DNA of 64,000 bases. Origin: an uncultured SAR116 cluster alpha proteobacterium. Lineage in GTDB: Bacteria > Pseudomonadota > Alphaproteobacteria > Puniceispirillales > Marisalimonadaceae. Every line of letters starts with the position of its first letter. Position 1 is the stretch's first letter. Below are positions 34,609-43,231 of the stretch, piece after piece. The notes beneath the pieces were generated by a model. The model did not search any database. It saw only the letters and a program-made list of their open reading frames with translations, and was not told the origin of the DNA. The position numbers were made by a program, and so were the translations under genes. The stretch is taken from assembly GCA_902619485.1 (NCBI GenBank), contig CACNEF010000001.1, positions 248,001 through 312,000 of the forward strand, in the 5' to 3' direction.

Positions 34609-36168
34609 ATGATGAAAAATTTTGTAGAAGCCAAAACAGTAAAAAGTTGGATTTCAGATGAAAAAGAACTAGCTTTTATTGATGTTAGAGAAACAGCTCA
34701 ACACACCGCAGGTCATCCTATATTTTCTATTTCAATTCCATTTAGCGAATTTGAAATAAACATTGAGAAGCTATTGCCTAACAAAAATGTACGAATAGTT
34801 TTGTTTGATAATAACGATGGAATTTCAGATATAACTTATAAATTAGCAAAAAATTTAAAATATATAAATACTTTTGTTTTAAAAAATGGAGTTGATGGTT
34901 GGGTAAAGTCGAAATTTCGTCTGTTTGACGGAATAAATGTGCTTAGTAAAAGTTTCGGGGAATTAGTTGAAAAAAAATTCAACACGCCATCCATGACAGC
35001 ATCTCAATTATTTCAGAAACAAAAAGAAAAGAAAGATATTATTATATTAGATGGCAGACCATTTAATGAATATAATAAGATGAGTATACCTGGAAGTGTT
35101 TGTTGTCCAAATGCTGAAATACCTTTTAGAATTTCTGAACTTATAAAAAGTTCAAATACTGACATAATAATCAATTGCGCGGGCCGAACAAGATCAATTA
35201 TTGGCGCTCAGGCACTGATAAATTTTGGTATCAAAAATAAAGTTTATGCACTAGAGAATGGGACGCAAGGATGGTTTTTAGCTAATTTAAAATTAGATCA
35301 TGGAAAAAAAAATTTTTTGAACAAAAAACCAAAGAATGAAAAAATTATTGAGCTTAAAAGCAAAATAGTAAAATTATTGGAAAATAAAGTTGAAATCATT
35401 GATTTTAATCAAGCCCAAAAACTCATTGATGATAAGAACATAACTACATATATTTTTGATGTAAGAACAAACTCAAATCAAAAAAATAAATTATCCAAAT
35501 TAAGAAACGTACCCGGTGGTCAATTAGTACAAGCTACTGATAAATATATAGGAGTATTAAAATCACACATAATTTTATTTGATGACGGTGATCTAGTAAG
35601 AGCAGGTATGACAGCATTATGGCTAAAAAAAATGAACTTTAATTGTTATGTTATAAATGAAAGCCCTAAAAGAATTAGAAATTTAAATCTTAAAAATGAT
35701 GTAAACTTTAAAACTAACCCCATAAATTTAATTAAATTAGAGAATTTAAAAAATTTAAAAAATACTCTTATCTTTGATATTCGAAACAGCCTTGATTATT
35801 GCAAAAAAAGAATAAAGAATTCACTTTGGACTAATAGATTAATAATAACAAACGAGATACCACAGTATGTAAAAGCTATCATTCTAATTACCAACGATTT
35901 ACCTAAAGCAAGTCTTATTGTAAGTGATCTTCAAGAAAAAGATCCAAAGTATGTGGTTCAAGTATATAATTGGAATGAAACAGACGTTAAACATCATTTA
36001 AATTATATTGATACAAAAGAAGTTGAGTTGGATGAGAAATTTATTGATTTTAATTTTCATACACACCTTCGTCATCAAGGAAATAAAGAACACGCAAAAA
36101 ATTACTTAAAATGGGAAACAGATTTAATAAAAAATATGGATGAAGAAGAAAGGGAATTTTTTAGGTAA
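34609..36168 (+). CDS. Four-domain rhodanese-like protein with one active cysteine
   Basis: A 519-residue cytosolic protein made of four rhodanese folds at about 8-105, 125-228, 255-360 and 380-460. The second has an intact active-site loop with C190 in INCAGRTRS. At the matching place the others carry aspartate or asparagine (LFDNNDG, LFDDGDL, LITNDLP), so they are probably catalytically silent. Rhodaneses carry persulfide sulfur or detoxify thiosulfate and sulfide. The product ends converging on a thiol-dioxygenase-like cupin with an 8-bp overlap, and MetY and a TauE-type exporter are nearby, which supports a sulfur role. Confidence 0.85.
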   Translation: MMKNFVEAKTVKSWISDEKELAFIDVRETAQHTAGHPIFSISIPFSEFEINIEKLLPNKNVRIVLFDNNDGISDITYKLAKNLKYINTFVLKNGVDGWVKSKFRLFDGINVLSKSFGELVEKKFNTPSMTASQLFQKQKEKKDIIILDGRPFNEYNKMSIPGSVCCPNAEIPFRISELIKSSNTDIIINCAGRTRSIIGAQALINFGIKNKVYALENGTQGWFLANLKLDHGKKNFLNKKPKNEKIIELKSKIVKLLENKVEIIDFNQAQKLIDDKNITTYIFDVRTNSNQKNKLSKLRNVPGGQLVQATDKYIGVLKSHIILFDDGDLVRAGMTALWLKKMNFNCYVINESPKRIRNLNLKNDVNFKTNPINLIKLENLKNLKNTLIFDIRNSLDYCKKRIKNSLWTNRLIITNEIPQYVKAIILITNDLPKASLIVSDLQEKDPKYVVQVYNWNETDVKHHLNYIDTKEVELDEKFIDFNFHTHLRHQGNKEHAKNYLKWETDLIKNMDEEEREFFR

Positions 36169-36673
36169 TTACTCTAATATTAGATCTTTTTATATTATCC
36201 AAGTTGGCACCTTCAATCCTTAATAATCTAACAGGATGCTTTCTAACTGGTGAATGGACATGTCCTACATCATAAAAATGCACATCACCAGCTTTCATAA
36301 TGTATGTTTTTTTTTGTTTAACATTTACAACATTATCGGAATTATTTTTTTCAATAATTTCCCAATCAGTCATTTCTGTTTCGCCAGAGGCTTGTCCATA
36401 AATAGCCCAGCTTGTTCCATGGTCATGAGGGCTTCCTATGGCTTCATTATCATGAACATGACCACAAACACAAAAACCTGTGTCTTTATCTTCATAAAGT
36501 ATTTGTCTAGGTAATTCACCATTTACTCTATCAGGAAGATTGTCAGTTATAAAATTTTGGTCCATTAAGGCTTTTGAAACAAAATAACAAATTTTATCTG
36601 ACCCATCTGGCATTTTTTCAGTATTAATTATTTCTCTAATATCTTGGACTAAATCATCTAAAGTGTAAGGCAA
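36161..36673 (-). CDS. Cupin protein resembling thiol (cysteine-type) dioxygenases
   Basis: A 170-residue cupin. The first motif PHDHGTSWAIYGQASGETEM supplies two histidines (about H83 and H85 in this numbering), and the second motif GDVHFYDVGHVHSP supplies the third, as in mononuclear iron thiol dioxygenases, which oxidise cysteine or 3-mercaptopropionate to sulfinates. The start is a TTG at 36673, with GGAGG five bases upstream at 36679-36683; an earlier TTG at 36685 would lie before this site. It is the last gene of the metY operon. Identity is by motif only; another cupin oxygenase is possible. Confidence 0.68.
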   Translation of the reverse strand: MPYTLDDLVQDIREIINTEKMPDGSDKICYFVSKALMDQNFITDNLPDRVNGELPRQILYEDKDTGFCVCGHVHDNEAIGSPHDHGTSWAIYGQASGETEMTDWEIIEKNNSDNVVNVKQKKTYIMKAGDVHFYDVGHVHSPVRKHPVRLLRIEGANLDNIKRSNIRVIT

Positions 36674-36710
36674 TAGTTCCTCCAATATTATTTTATAAGT
36701 ATTTTAAATT

Positions 36711-37628
36711 TCATTTTCCCCAGCTTAAGGCTATTGGATCGTATTTCTTAATTAATTTTATTAATCCTGCTTTTGTTTGTTCTTCTAAAGGCAGAATTGG
36801 ATGTCTACAAAAATCTGAATTAATAACGCCACCTTCTTTCATAATTACTTTAGTTGCTCTAAACCCACATTGCCTATTTTCATAATTAATTATAGGTAAA
36901 ATATTATTATATTTATCCTCGGATTTATCAAATTCTCCAGCCAAATAATCTAAAACAACTGGTTTAATTAAATCTGGTATCATTGCAGAACTCATATTAC
37001 CAGTTGCACCAGCTTCTAAATCAGCAAACAATGTTATTCCTTCTTCACCGTCAAATGGTCCTTCAATAGCGTCACCTCCTTCAACAACAAGTTTTCGTAA
37101 TTTAGAAGCCGCCTGAGCACACTCAATTTTAAAACATTTTACTGTTTCTATTTCTTTTGCCATTTTTATTAAAAGAGGAACAGGCAAATCAACTCCTGAT
37201 AATGGTGCATCCTGAACCATAATTGTTACTCCTACCTCACCAACTTTTGCAAATTGTTCAAATGTTTGTTGAGATGTTCCTCTCATTAAAGCACCATGAT
37301 ATGGGGGCATCATCATAAGCATTTCACCACCAAGTTCTTTAACATATTTAGCTCGTGATAGTGCAATGTCTGTTGAAAAATGACTAACTGTTGTAATTAC
37401 TGGAACTCTCCCAGATACGTATTCAATACATAGTCTAGTTAAAATCTCTCTTTCATCATCTGATAACAAAAACTGCTCGGAGTAATTCGCTAATATACAA
37501 ATGCCATCAACATTTTGATCCACCATGCAATCTAGAACTCTTTTCATGCCTTCTATGTCGAGTTCACCATTGTCTTTAAAAGGTGTTGGAGCCACAGGCC
37601 AGCAACCTTGAAATTTATTATTTGCCAT
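36711..37628 (-). CDS. Divergent DapA/NanA-family lyase
   Basis: TIM-barrel aldolase/lyase of 305 residues. The Schiff-base lysine is kept (K167 in CFKIE). The usual GTTGE motif near residue 45 reads ANYSE, and the catalytic tyrosine segment (normally YNxP) reads QDAP at 139-142. It is therefore unlikely to be dihydrodipicolinate synthase for lysine, and more likely acts on another 2-oxo acid. AAGGGG precedes the ATG. It lies 25-40 bp from both neighbours in the operon running from metY to the cupin, so it should act in the same unknown pathway. Confidence 0.82.
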   Translation of the reverse strand: MANNKFQGCWPVAPTPFKDNGELDIEGMKRVLDCMVDQNVDGICILANYSEQFLLSDDEREILTRLCIEYVSGRVPVITTVSHFSTDIALSRAKYVKELGGEMLMMMPPYHGALMRGTSQQTFEQFAKVGEVGVTIMVQDAPLSGVDLPVPLLIKMAKEIETVKCFKIECAQAASKLRKLVVEGGDAIEGPFDGEEGITLFADLEAGATGNMSSAMIPDLIKPVVLDYLAGEFDKSEDKYNNILPIINYENRQCGFRATKVIMKEGGVINSDFCRHPILPLEEQTKAGLIKLIKKYDPIALSWGK

Positions 37629-37664
37629 TTTGGCCCCTTCATATTTAATTTTAGTTTATGATAA

Positions 37665-39245
37665 TTAAATATTTTTATTTTGCCAAGTATCTATAGTAAC
37701 TCCTTCTGCTCTTAGTTTGTTTTTTTGGATCTTACCTGTTTGTGTTTTTGGAAACTCTTTCATTACTCTTATATATTTAGGTATGGCAAACTTAGCTAAG
37801 TTTATTTTTGTTTTTTCCAGTAATTTATCAAAATCTATATTGGTTTTATTATCAGTCATCAAAGCTACCATTACTTCATCTTCCATTCCCTCACCTCCAT
37901 CAGCTGAAATTGCATATGCAGCTGCTTCTGTAATAAATGGAATTTCTAAAAAAGCTTGTTCGACTTCGTATGACGAAATATTTTCACCCCTTCTCCTAAT
38001 GCAATCCTTAATTCTATCTACAAATACAAAGTGACCAGACTTTTCTCTAATCCCTGCGTCACCAGTATGAAACCAGAAATTTCTCCAACTTTCTAAAGTT
38101 TTCTCTGGCATTCCTAAATAACCAGACATAAAACCATATGGTTGTTTTGGTCTCACAACTATTTCACCAACCAAGCCGTCATCAATAGGTGTATCTTTCT
38201 CAGGATCCCTTATTTCAACTTCAAAATATTTTTCATATAGTTTTCCGCATCTGCCATTACCTATTTCATTTTTTAAACCATATATTGGAATATTAACTTC
38301 TGTCATGCCATAAAGTGGTAATACATATTTCACACCAAATCTATTTCGAAAGATTTTTTCAGGTTCACTTGGCAATGGAGCTGAACCAATTACTTCTAAA
38401 TTATGATCTTTATCATATTTAGTAGGCGGTTGTGCAACAATAAAAGCGGCTATAGCACCTAACATATTAGTATGAGTTATATTATAATTTCTAATATCAT
38501 TAAGCCAATTTGAGGCTGAAAATCTAGTTCTTATAACTGCTTTTGCACCAGTCATAATACACGCTAATAGTTGCATAAATAATCCATTAGCATGGAATAA
38601 AGGTAATGAAATGTAAAAAGTGTGATCATCTGTTAAGTTGTAATTTTCAATTGTTCCAATAGCAAACAGAACGCAATGCGCGTTGGGCATCATAACTCCT
38701 TTTGAGGGACCTGATGTTCCACTAGTAAACATAGTACAAACGTTGTCACTTAATTTTCCTAAAATAATCTCGTCATCATTTAAAAGTTCTTTGTTTTTTA
38801 GAACTTTACAATTTAATATTTCAACTTCTATTTTATGAAGATTAACTAAGCTTTTTACTTCATGGTAAAATTGATCTTCAACAAGAACATTTTTTGATTT
38901 AGATGTCTTTATTTGGTGTAATAATACATTCCCTTTTATAGCAGTATTGATAGCTACAAACATAACTCCTATAAAACTGCATGCTATCCAATATAGTATG
39001 AATTCTTTTGGGTCTTCTATTAAAACCGTTAAATTGTCACCTTCATTTAAACTCAATTCTTTTAAAATTTGAGCTTTTTCTAAAGATTTCATTTTTAGGT
39101 CATGGAAAGTCCATTTTGGACCATTTATAAATTCAATAATTTCTCTTTTTGGACATTTCTTACATTGATCTAGGATAATTTCAGAAATTTTCCAATGATC
39201 TGGATTTTCAACATTATTAAATAAGAAGTAATTTTTTTCATTCAT
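37665..39245 (-). CDS. AMP-forming acyl-CoA ligase, CaiC-like
   Basis: ANL-superfamily ligase of 526 residues. Core motifs are TSGTSGPSKGVMM, LPLYGMTEVN, WFHTGDAG with VDRIKDCIRRRGENISSYEVE, and the C-terminal catalytic lysine in KTQTGKIQKNKLR. LPLFHANGLFMQLLACIMTGA resembles carnitine/crotonobetaine-CoA ligases. It activates a carboxylate, but the substrate is unknown. It lies 27 bp after an alpha/beta hydrolase and 36 bp before the DapA-type lyase on the same strand. The order suggests hydrolysis, CoA activation and cleavage in one route. Confidence 0.85.
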   Translation of the reverse strand: MNEKNYFLFNNVENPDHWKISEIILDQCKKCPKREIIEFINGPKWTFHDLKMKSLEKAQILKELSLNEGDNLTVLIEDPKEFILYWIACSFIGVMFVAINTAIKGNVLLHQIKTSKSKNVLVEDQFYHEVKSLVNLHKIEVEILNCKVLKNKELLNDDEIILGKLSDNVCTMFTSGTSGPSKGVMMPNAHCVLFAIGTIENYNLTDDHTFYISLPLFHANGLFMQLLACIMTGAKAVIRTRFSASNWLNDIRNYNITHTNMLGAIAAFIVAQPPTKYDKDHNLEVIGSAPLPSEPEKIFRNRFGVKYVLPLYGMTEVNIPIYGLKNEIGNGRCGKLYEKYFEVEIRDPEKDTPIDDGLVGEIVVRPKQPYGFMSGYLGMPEKTLESWRNFWFHTGDAGIREKSGHFVFVDRIKDCIRRRGENISSYEVEQAFLEIPFITEAAAYAISADGGEGMEDEVMVALMTDNKTNIDFDKLLEKTKINLAKFAIPKYIRVMKEFPKTQTGKIQKNKLRAEGVTIDTWQNKNI

Positions 39246-39272
39246 TTAATTTACAAAATTCCTATTTGAAAA

Positions 39273-40070
39273 TTATTTTAATTTTGAAAGAAAAGATTTT
39301 ATTATTGAGTTTAATTCCATAGGCCTTTCAGATGGAAGAAAATGACCGCAATCAAGAATGTGAATTTCACAATTTTTTATCAGTTCTACAAATTTTAAGC
39401 CTGATTTTAATGGTGTCATTTGATCATTTTTTGCTAAAACAGCCAATGCAGGAACTTTAATATTTTTTGCAGCATCTATTCCGTCTGAGTAATCATTACA
39501 AGAGTGCAAATCATACTCTAAAGCTGTTGGTTTGTTCATACACATTATATTACTTCCTTCTCCATAATGGTAATGTCCTGGCCATTTGTTAATTGACATA
39601 TCTCCATCAATACCATGTCCCCAAGTCACCATCATTTGATAAGCTTTTTGTGGATTTTCTTTTGAAAGATCTAATAAGAACTGATTAACTGGAATTTCAT
39701 TTGATCCTGCAACAAATATTAGTGCTTCTAAAGAACTTTTCAAAATCCTATTCAATTCTAAAGCAACCAAACATCCTTGAGAATGTCCGATAACAACCAC
39801 GTCTTTAAGTTTTAGATCAACTAATAGGTCAGTTATCCATTCTGCATTTTCTTTTATTGATTTGCAGGGATTGCCATCAGAAAATCCATGTGCAGGCATA
39901 TCGGGTACAATTACAGAATACCCTTTATAAGCAAAAAAACGAGCCTGCTGAATGAAACTCAAATGATTTTGACCAGACCCGTGTAAAAAACACAATGTCT
40001 TTTTAGTAGTATCTAAACTTTTACCACCTGTACCTATATAGGTCTTAGCACCTTTGAAATTAATGATCAT
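39273..40070 (-). CDS. Alpha/beta hydrolase
   Basis: Serine hydrolase of 265 residues with the nucleophile elbow GHSQG (serine near 97), an oxyanion-type HGSG near residue 31, an acid in AKNDQMTP and a histidine in DCGHFLPSERP. It has no signal peptide, so it is cytosolic. The cap region is short. AGGAAT precedes the ATG and the gene begins 7 bp after the metY stop. The substrate (ester, thioester or lactone) cannot be read. It belongs to the metY-to-cupin operon. Confidence 0.83.
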   Translation of the reverse strand: MIINFKGAKTYIGTGGKSLDTTKKTLCFLHGSGQNHLSFIQQARFFAYKGYSVIVPDMPAHGFSDGNPCKSIKENAEWITDLLVDLKLKDVVVIGHSQGCLVALELNRILKSSLEALIFVAGSNEIPVNQFLLDLSKENPQKAYQMMVTWGHGIDGDMSINKWPGHYHYGEGSNIMCMNKPTALEYDLHSCNDYSDGIDAAKNIKVPALAVLAKNDQMTPLKSGLKFVELIKNCEIHILDCGHFLPSERPMELNSIIKSFLSKLK

Positions 40071-40077
40071 GATATTC

Positions 40078-41373
40078 CTATCTGTTAAGCTTTTTTACGG
40101 CCTTGAAACCTTTTTCAAAGTCTTTTTTTATGTCATTAATATCTTCTAATCCAATTGACAGTCTTATCATGTCATCCGTTAATCCACCCTCTTTCATAGC
40201 CTCTGAACTCAAATGAGAGTGAGTTGTACTCCCTGGATGAATAAGTAGTGTCTTAGCATCACCAACATTTGCTAAATGTGAAGCTAATTGTACAGATTCG
40301 ATAAATGCTTTCCCTGCTTCACGTCCACCTTTAATACCAAAAGCAACAATTGACCCAGATCCTTTTGGTAATATTCTTTTTGCTACTTCATGGTCAGGAT
40401 GTGTCTCTAAATCTGGATGTTTTACCCATTCTACCATTTCATGATTTACTAAAAAATCTAATATAGAGTGAGTATTTTCAATATGTTTTTTCATCCTCAA
40501 AGGTAGTGTTTCAATTCCTTGCATTAGATGAAATGCATTAGTCGGGGATAAAGAAGGTCCAAAATTATACATACCTTCTGCTCTAATTTTTGCTATTAAA
40601 GCAGATGGACCAAATTCTTCCCAAAAACTTATACCACCAAGAGCAAAATGTGGTCCTGAAATTGTAGGAAACTTATCTTTATCTCCCCAATCAAAATTAC
40701 CACCATTTACAACAGCACCTCCTATCGCAATACCATGACCACCTAACCATTTAGTAAGTGAGTGAACAATAATGTTAGCTCCATGTTTAAATGGTTGCAT
40801 TAAATAGGGAGTATTAAAAGTAGCGTCTAATACTAGAGGGATATTTTTTGAATTACATATTTTAGCAATTTCTGGAACATCCATTATATCTAATCCTGGG
40901 TTACCAATGACTTCTCCAAATACTAATTTTGTATTTGGTTTTATTGCTCTCTTAATTGCCTCTGGATCGTTGGGATTAACAAAATCGGTTTTAACACCAA
41001 AACGAGGCATAGTATGCTGAAGCAGATTAATATTAGCTCCATACATTTTACTTGATGCGACAATATGATCCCCACTACTACAAATTGCAGAAACCACAAG
41101 ATGCATTGCAGCCATTCCACTTGAACATGCAAGTGCACTTGCTCCACCTTCAAGAGCTGCTAACCTTTGCTCTAGTGCTGCCACTGTAGGATTTGATATT
41201 CTAGTATATAAATGTCCACCAACTTCCATATTGTACAAAGACGCTGCTTCCTCTGTGCTATTGAAAACGTAAGATGTTGTCTGATAGATTGGTACAGCAC
41301 GTGAACCAGTTTCCTTATCAGGAATGTGTCCAGCATGTAAAGAGAGGGTGTCAAATTTGTAATTTTCACTCAT
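40078..41373 (-). CDS. metY: O-acetylhomoserine aminocarboxypropyltransferase (sulfhydrylase)
   Basis: PLP enzyme of 431 residues that replaces the acetyl group of O-acetylhomoserine by sulfide or methanethiol, making homocysteine or methionine. The pyridoxal lysine is K208 in IVHSLTKWLGGHG. Other marks are LYTRISNPTVAALEQRLAALEGG, SSKMYGANINL and the late NVGDAKTLLIHPGSTTHS, typical of the MetY branch. AAGGAA precedes the ATG. It is the first gene of a five-gene operon with a hydrolase, ligase, lyase and cupin. With DmdB/DmdC-like genes nearby it could capture methanethiol from DMSP; that link is inference. Confidence 0.93.
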   Translation of the reverse strand: MSENYKFDTLSLHAGHIPDKETGSRAVPIYQTTSYVFNSTEEAASLYNMEVGGHLYTRISNPTVAALEQRLAALEGGASALACSSGMAAMHLVVSAICSSGDHIVASSKMYGANINLLQHTMPRFGVKTDFVNPNDPEAIKRAIKPNTKLVFGEVIGNPGLDIMDVPEIAKICNSKNIPLVLDATFNTPYLMQPFKHGANIIVHSLTKWLGGHGIAIGGAVVNGGNFDWGDKDKFPTISGPHFALGGISFWEEFGPSALIAKIRAEGMYNFGPSLSPTNAFHLMQGIETLPLRMKKHIENTHSILDFLVNHEMVEWVKHPDLETHPDHEVAKRILPKGSGSIVAFGIKGGREAGKAFIESVQLASHLANVGDAKTLLIHPGSTTHSHLSSEAMKEGGLTDDMIRLSIGLEDINDIKKDFEKGFKAVKKLNR

Positions 41374-41498
41374 TGAAATTCCTTAAAATAATTTAAATTA
41401 TTATAGCTTATTTCTTAAACCTTAAAAATATAAATTTATCTTAAAAAAATATTAGAGATAAACACATTTGAAAGTTCGTAAGAATTAATCTTAAAATA

Positions 41499-43136
41499 TT
41501 AATTATTTTTTCTTAAATCTTTACGGATTATTTTTCCTGTGGTTGTCAAAGGTAGTTGATAAACAAACTCTATGTGTCGCGGATATTCATGAGCAGCCAA
41601 CTTTAATTTAACATGATTTTGTATAGATTGTTTTAATTCATCATTTTGAGTTAAAACATTTTTTTGATCACCCGTCACAATAAAGGCCTTAATGATTTGA
41701 CCTCTTAATTTATCCGGAACCCCAATTACCGCAACCATACTCACTTTAGGGTGAGAAAGAATAGCGTCTTCTACTTCACTTGGTCCAACCCTATAACCTG
41801 AGGTATTTATAATGTCATCTTCTCTACCCTTAAAATAAAAATAACCTTCCTCATCCTTATAAGCAAAATCACCAGTATAGAGCCAACCATTTTTAACCTT
41901 TTCTTTTGTTGCCGCGTCATTTTCCCAGTATTTTAAAAAAGATACAGGGGTATCAGATTTAACTATGATTTCTCCGTCTAAACCAGGTTCTTTAATAAAT
42001 TCTCCCTTATAGTCAACTATCCTAACTTCGTGTCCGGGAACTGGTTTGCCAATAGATCCTTGTTTAGTTGGCATAATCGCACCACAATTTGAGACTGTTA
42101 AATTGCATTCTGTTTGACCATAAAATTCATTAATGCCGACCCCTAAAATTTCTTTCCCCCACTCAAGCAAATCTTCTCCTAGAGCTTCACCACCTGAACC
42201 AACAGTTCTTAGTTTCAAATTTTTTACTGTTTTAGATGGATTAAATGATTTCATCATTTTTAATGCAGTAGGTGGCAAGAAAGTATTTTTTATTTCAAGT
42301 TTAGATATTAAATCGAAAGTAAATTCAGGATTAAATTTTTGAGATCTGTAACTGACTACAGGAATACCAAAGTGCCATGCTGGAAGAAGTACATCAAACA
42401 ACCCACCTATCCATGCCCAGTCAGCTGGTGTCCAAAATAAATCTGTAACCGGTTCAGATGATGATAAAAACTCATGAGGAAATTCTACTCCAGGTATATG
42501 TCCTAACAACGATCTATGGGGGAGTAAAGCGCCTTTAGGTCCTCCTGTTGTTCCAGAGGTATAAATTATTAATGCGGGATCTGATGCTTTTGTTTTTTTT
42601 GTAGAATAACTGTCTGAAGCTTTTTCAATTAACTTTTTAAAATTAAAAACATTATTTTTTTCGTCATTACTATCTATACAAATTATTTTTTTTAAATCTG
42701 GTAATCTATCTTTAATTTCAAAAATTTTATTTAAGCCAATATTATCGCAAATCACCAAGGATGCCCTAGAATTCAACAAACGATAATGTAATGCATCTGT
42801 TCCAAATAAATTAAATAAAGGTATTGAAATTTTTCCAGACTTGAAGCAAGCCATATGTGCAATTGCAGTTTCAGGACATTGACCTAAAATAATACCAACC
42901 CTTGCGTTGGCCTCAAGATGAAAATGATCAAAAACATTAGCAAGTTTGTTTGCATATCTTTTTATATCTACAAAAGACCATTCCTCTATCTTGCCGTCTT
43001 GTAAAAAATTAATTAATGCTATCCTATTTTGATAAATATCCTGGTCAACAGTATCAGACGCTATATTGTAAAATTCTGGGATATCCCATTTAAATGATAA
43101 ACATAGCTCTTCAAAATTATTCAATTTTTGAAGCAT
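41499..43136 (-). CDS. AMP-forming acyl-CoA synthetase (acetyl/medium-chain type)
   Basis: ANL-superfamily ligase of 545 residues. YTSGTTGGPKGALLPHRSLLG is the ATP loop, WTPADWAWIGGLFDVLLPAW the acyl-site region, EFYGQTECN, WLYTGDFAYKDEEGYFYF and GREDDIINTSGYRVGPSEVE the adenylate motifs, and TTTGKIIRKDLR holds the catalytic lysine. The WTPADWAW motif places it with acetyl/propionyl and medium-chain (ACSM-like) synthetases. The chain length of the substrate is unknown. It is 125 bp from metY, so it may have its own promoter, and is divergent from the indolepyruvate oxidoreductase. Confidence 0.87.
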   Translation of the reverse strand: MLQKLNNFEELCLSFKWDIPEFYNIASDTVDQDIYQNRIALINFLQDGKIEEWSFVDIKRYANKLANVFDHFHLEANARVGIILGQCPETAIAHMACFKSGKISIPLFNLFGTDALHYRLLNSRASLVICDNIGLNKIFEIKDRLPDLKKIICIDSNDEKNNVFNFKKLIEKASDSYSTKKTKASDPALIIYTSGTTGGPKGALLPHRSLLGHIPGVEFPHEFLSSSEPVTDLFWTPADWAWIGGLFDVLLPAWHFGIPVVSYRSQKFNPEFTFDLISKLEIKNTFLPPTALKMMKSFNPSKTVKNLKLRTVGSGGEALGEDLLEWGKEILGVGINEFYGQTECNLTVSNCGAIMPTKQGSIGKPVPGHEVRIVDYKGEFIKEPGLDGEIIVKSDTPVSFLKYWENDAATKEKVKNGWLYTGDFAYKDEEGYFYFKGREDDIINTSGYRVGPSEVEDAILSHPKVSMVAVIGVPDKLRGQIIKAFIVTGDQKNVLTQNDELKQSIQNHVKLKLAAHEYPRHIEFVYQLPLTTTGKIIRKDLRKNN

Positions 43137-43231
43137 AAAAAATAATCACCTTTCCTTAAATTATTCTTACTACTTGTTAAAATCATTTTAATTATTTAGA
43201 TTAATTATAAAAAAATTACATCGGGTCAACT

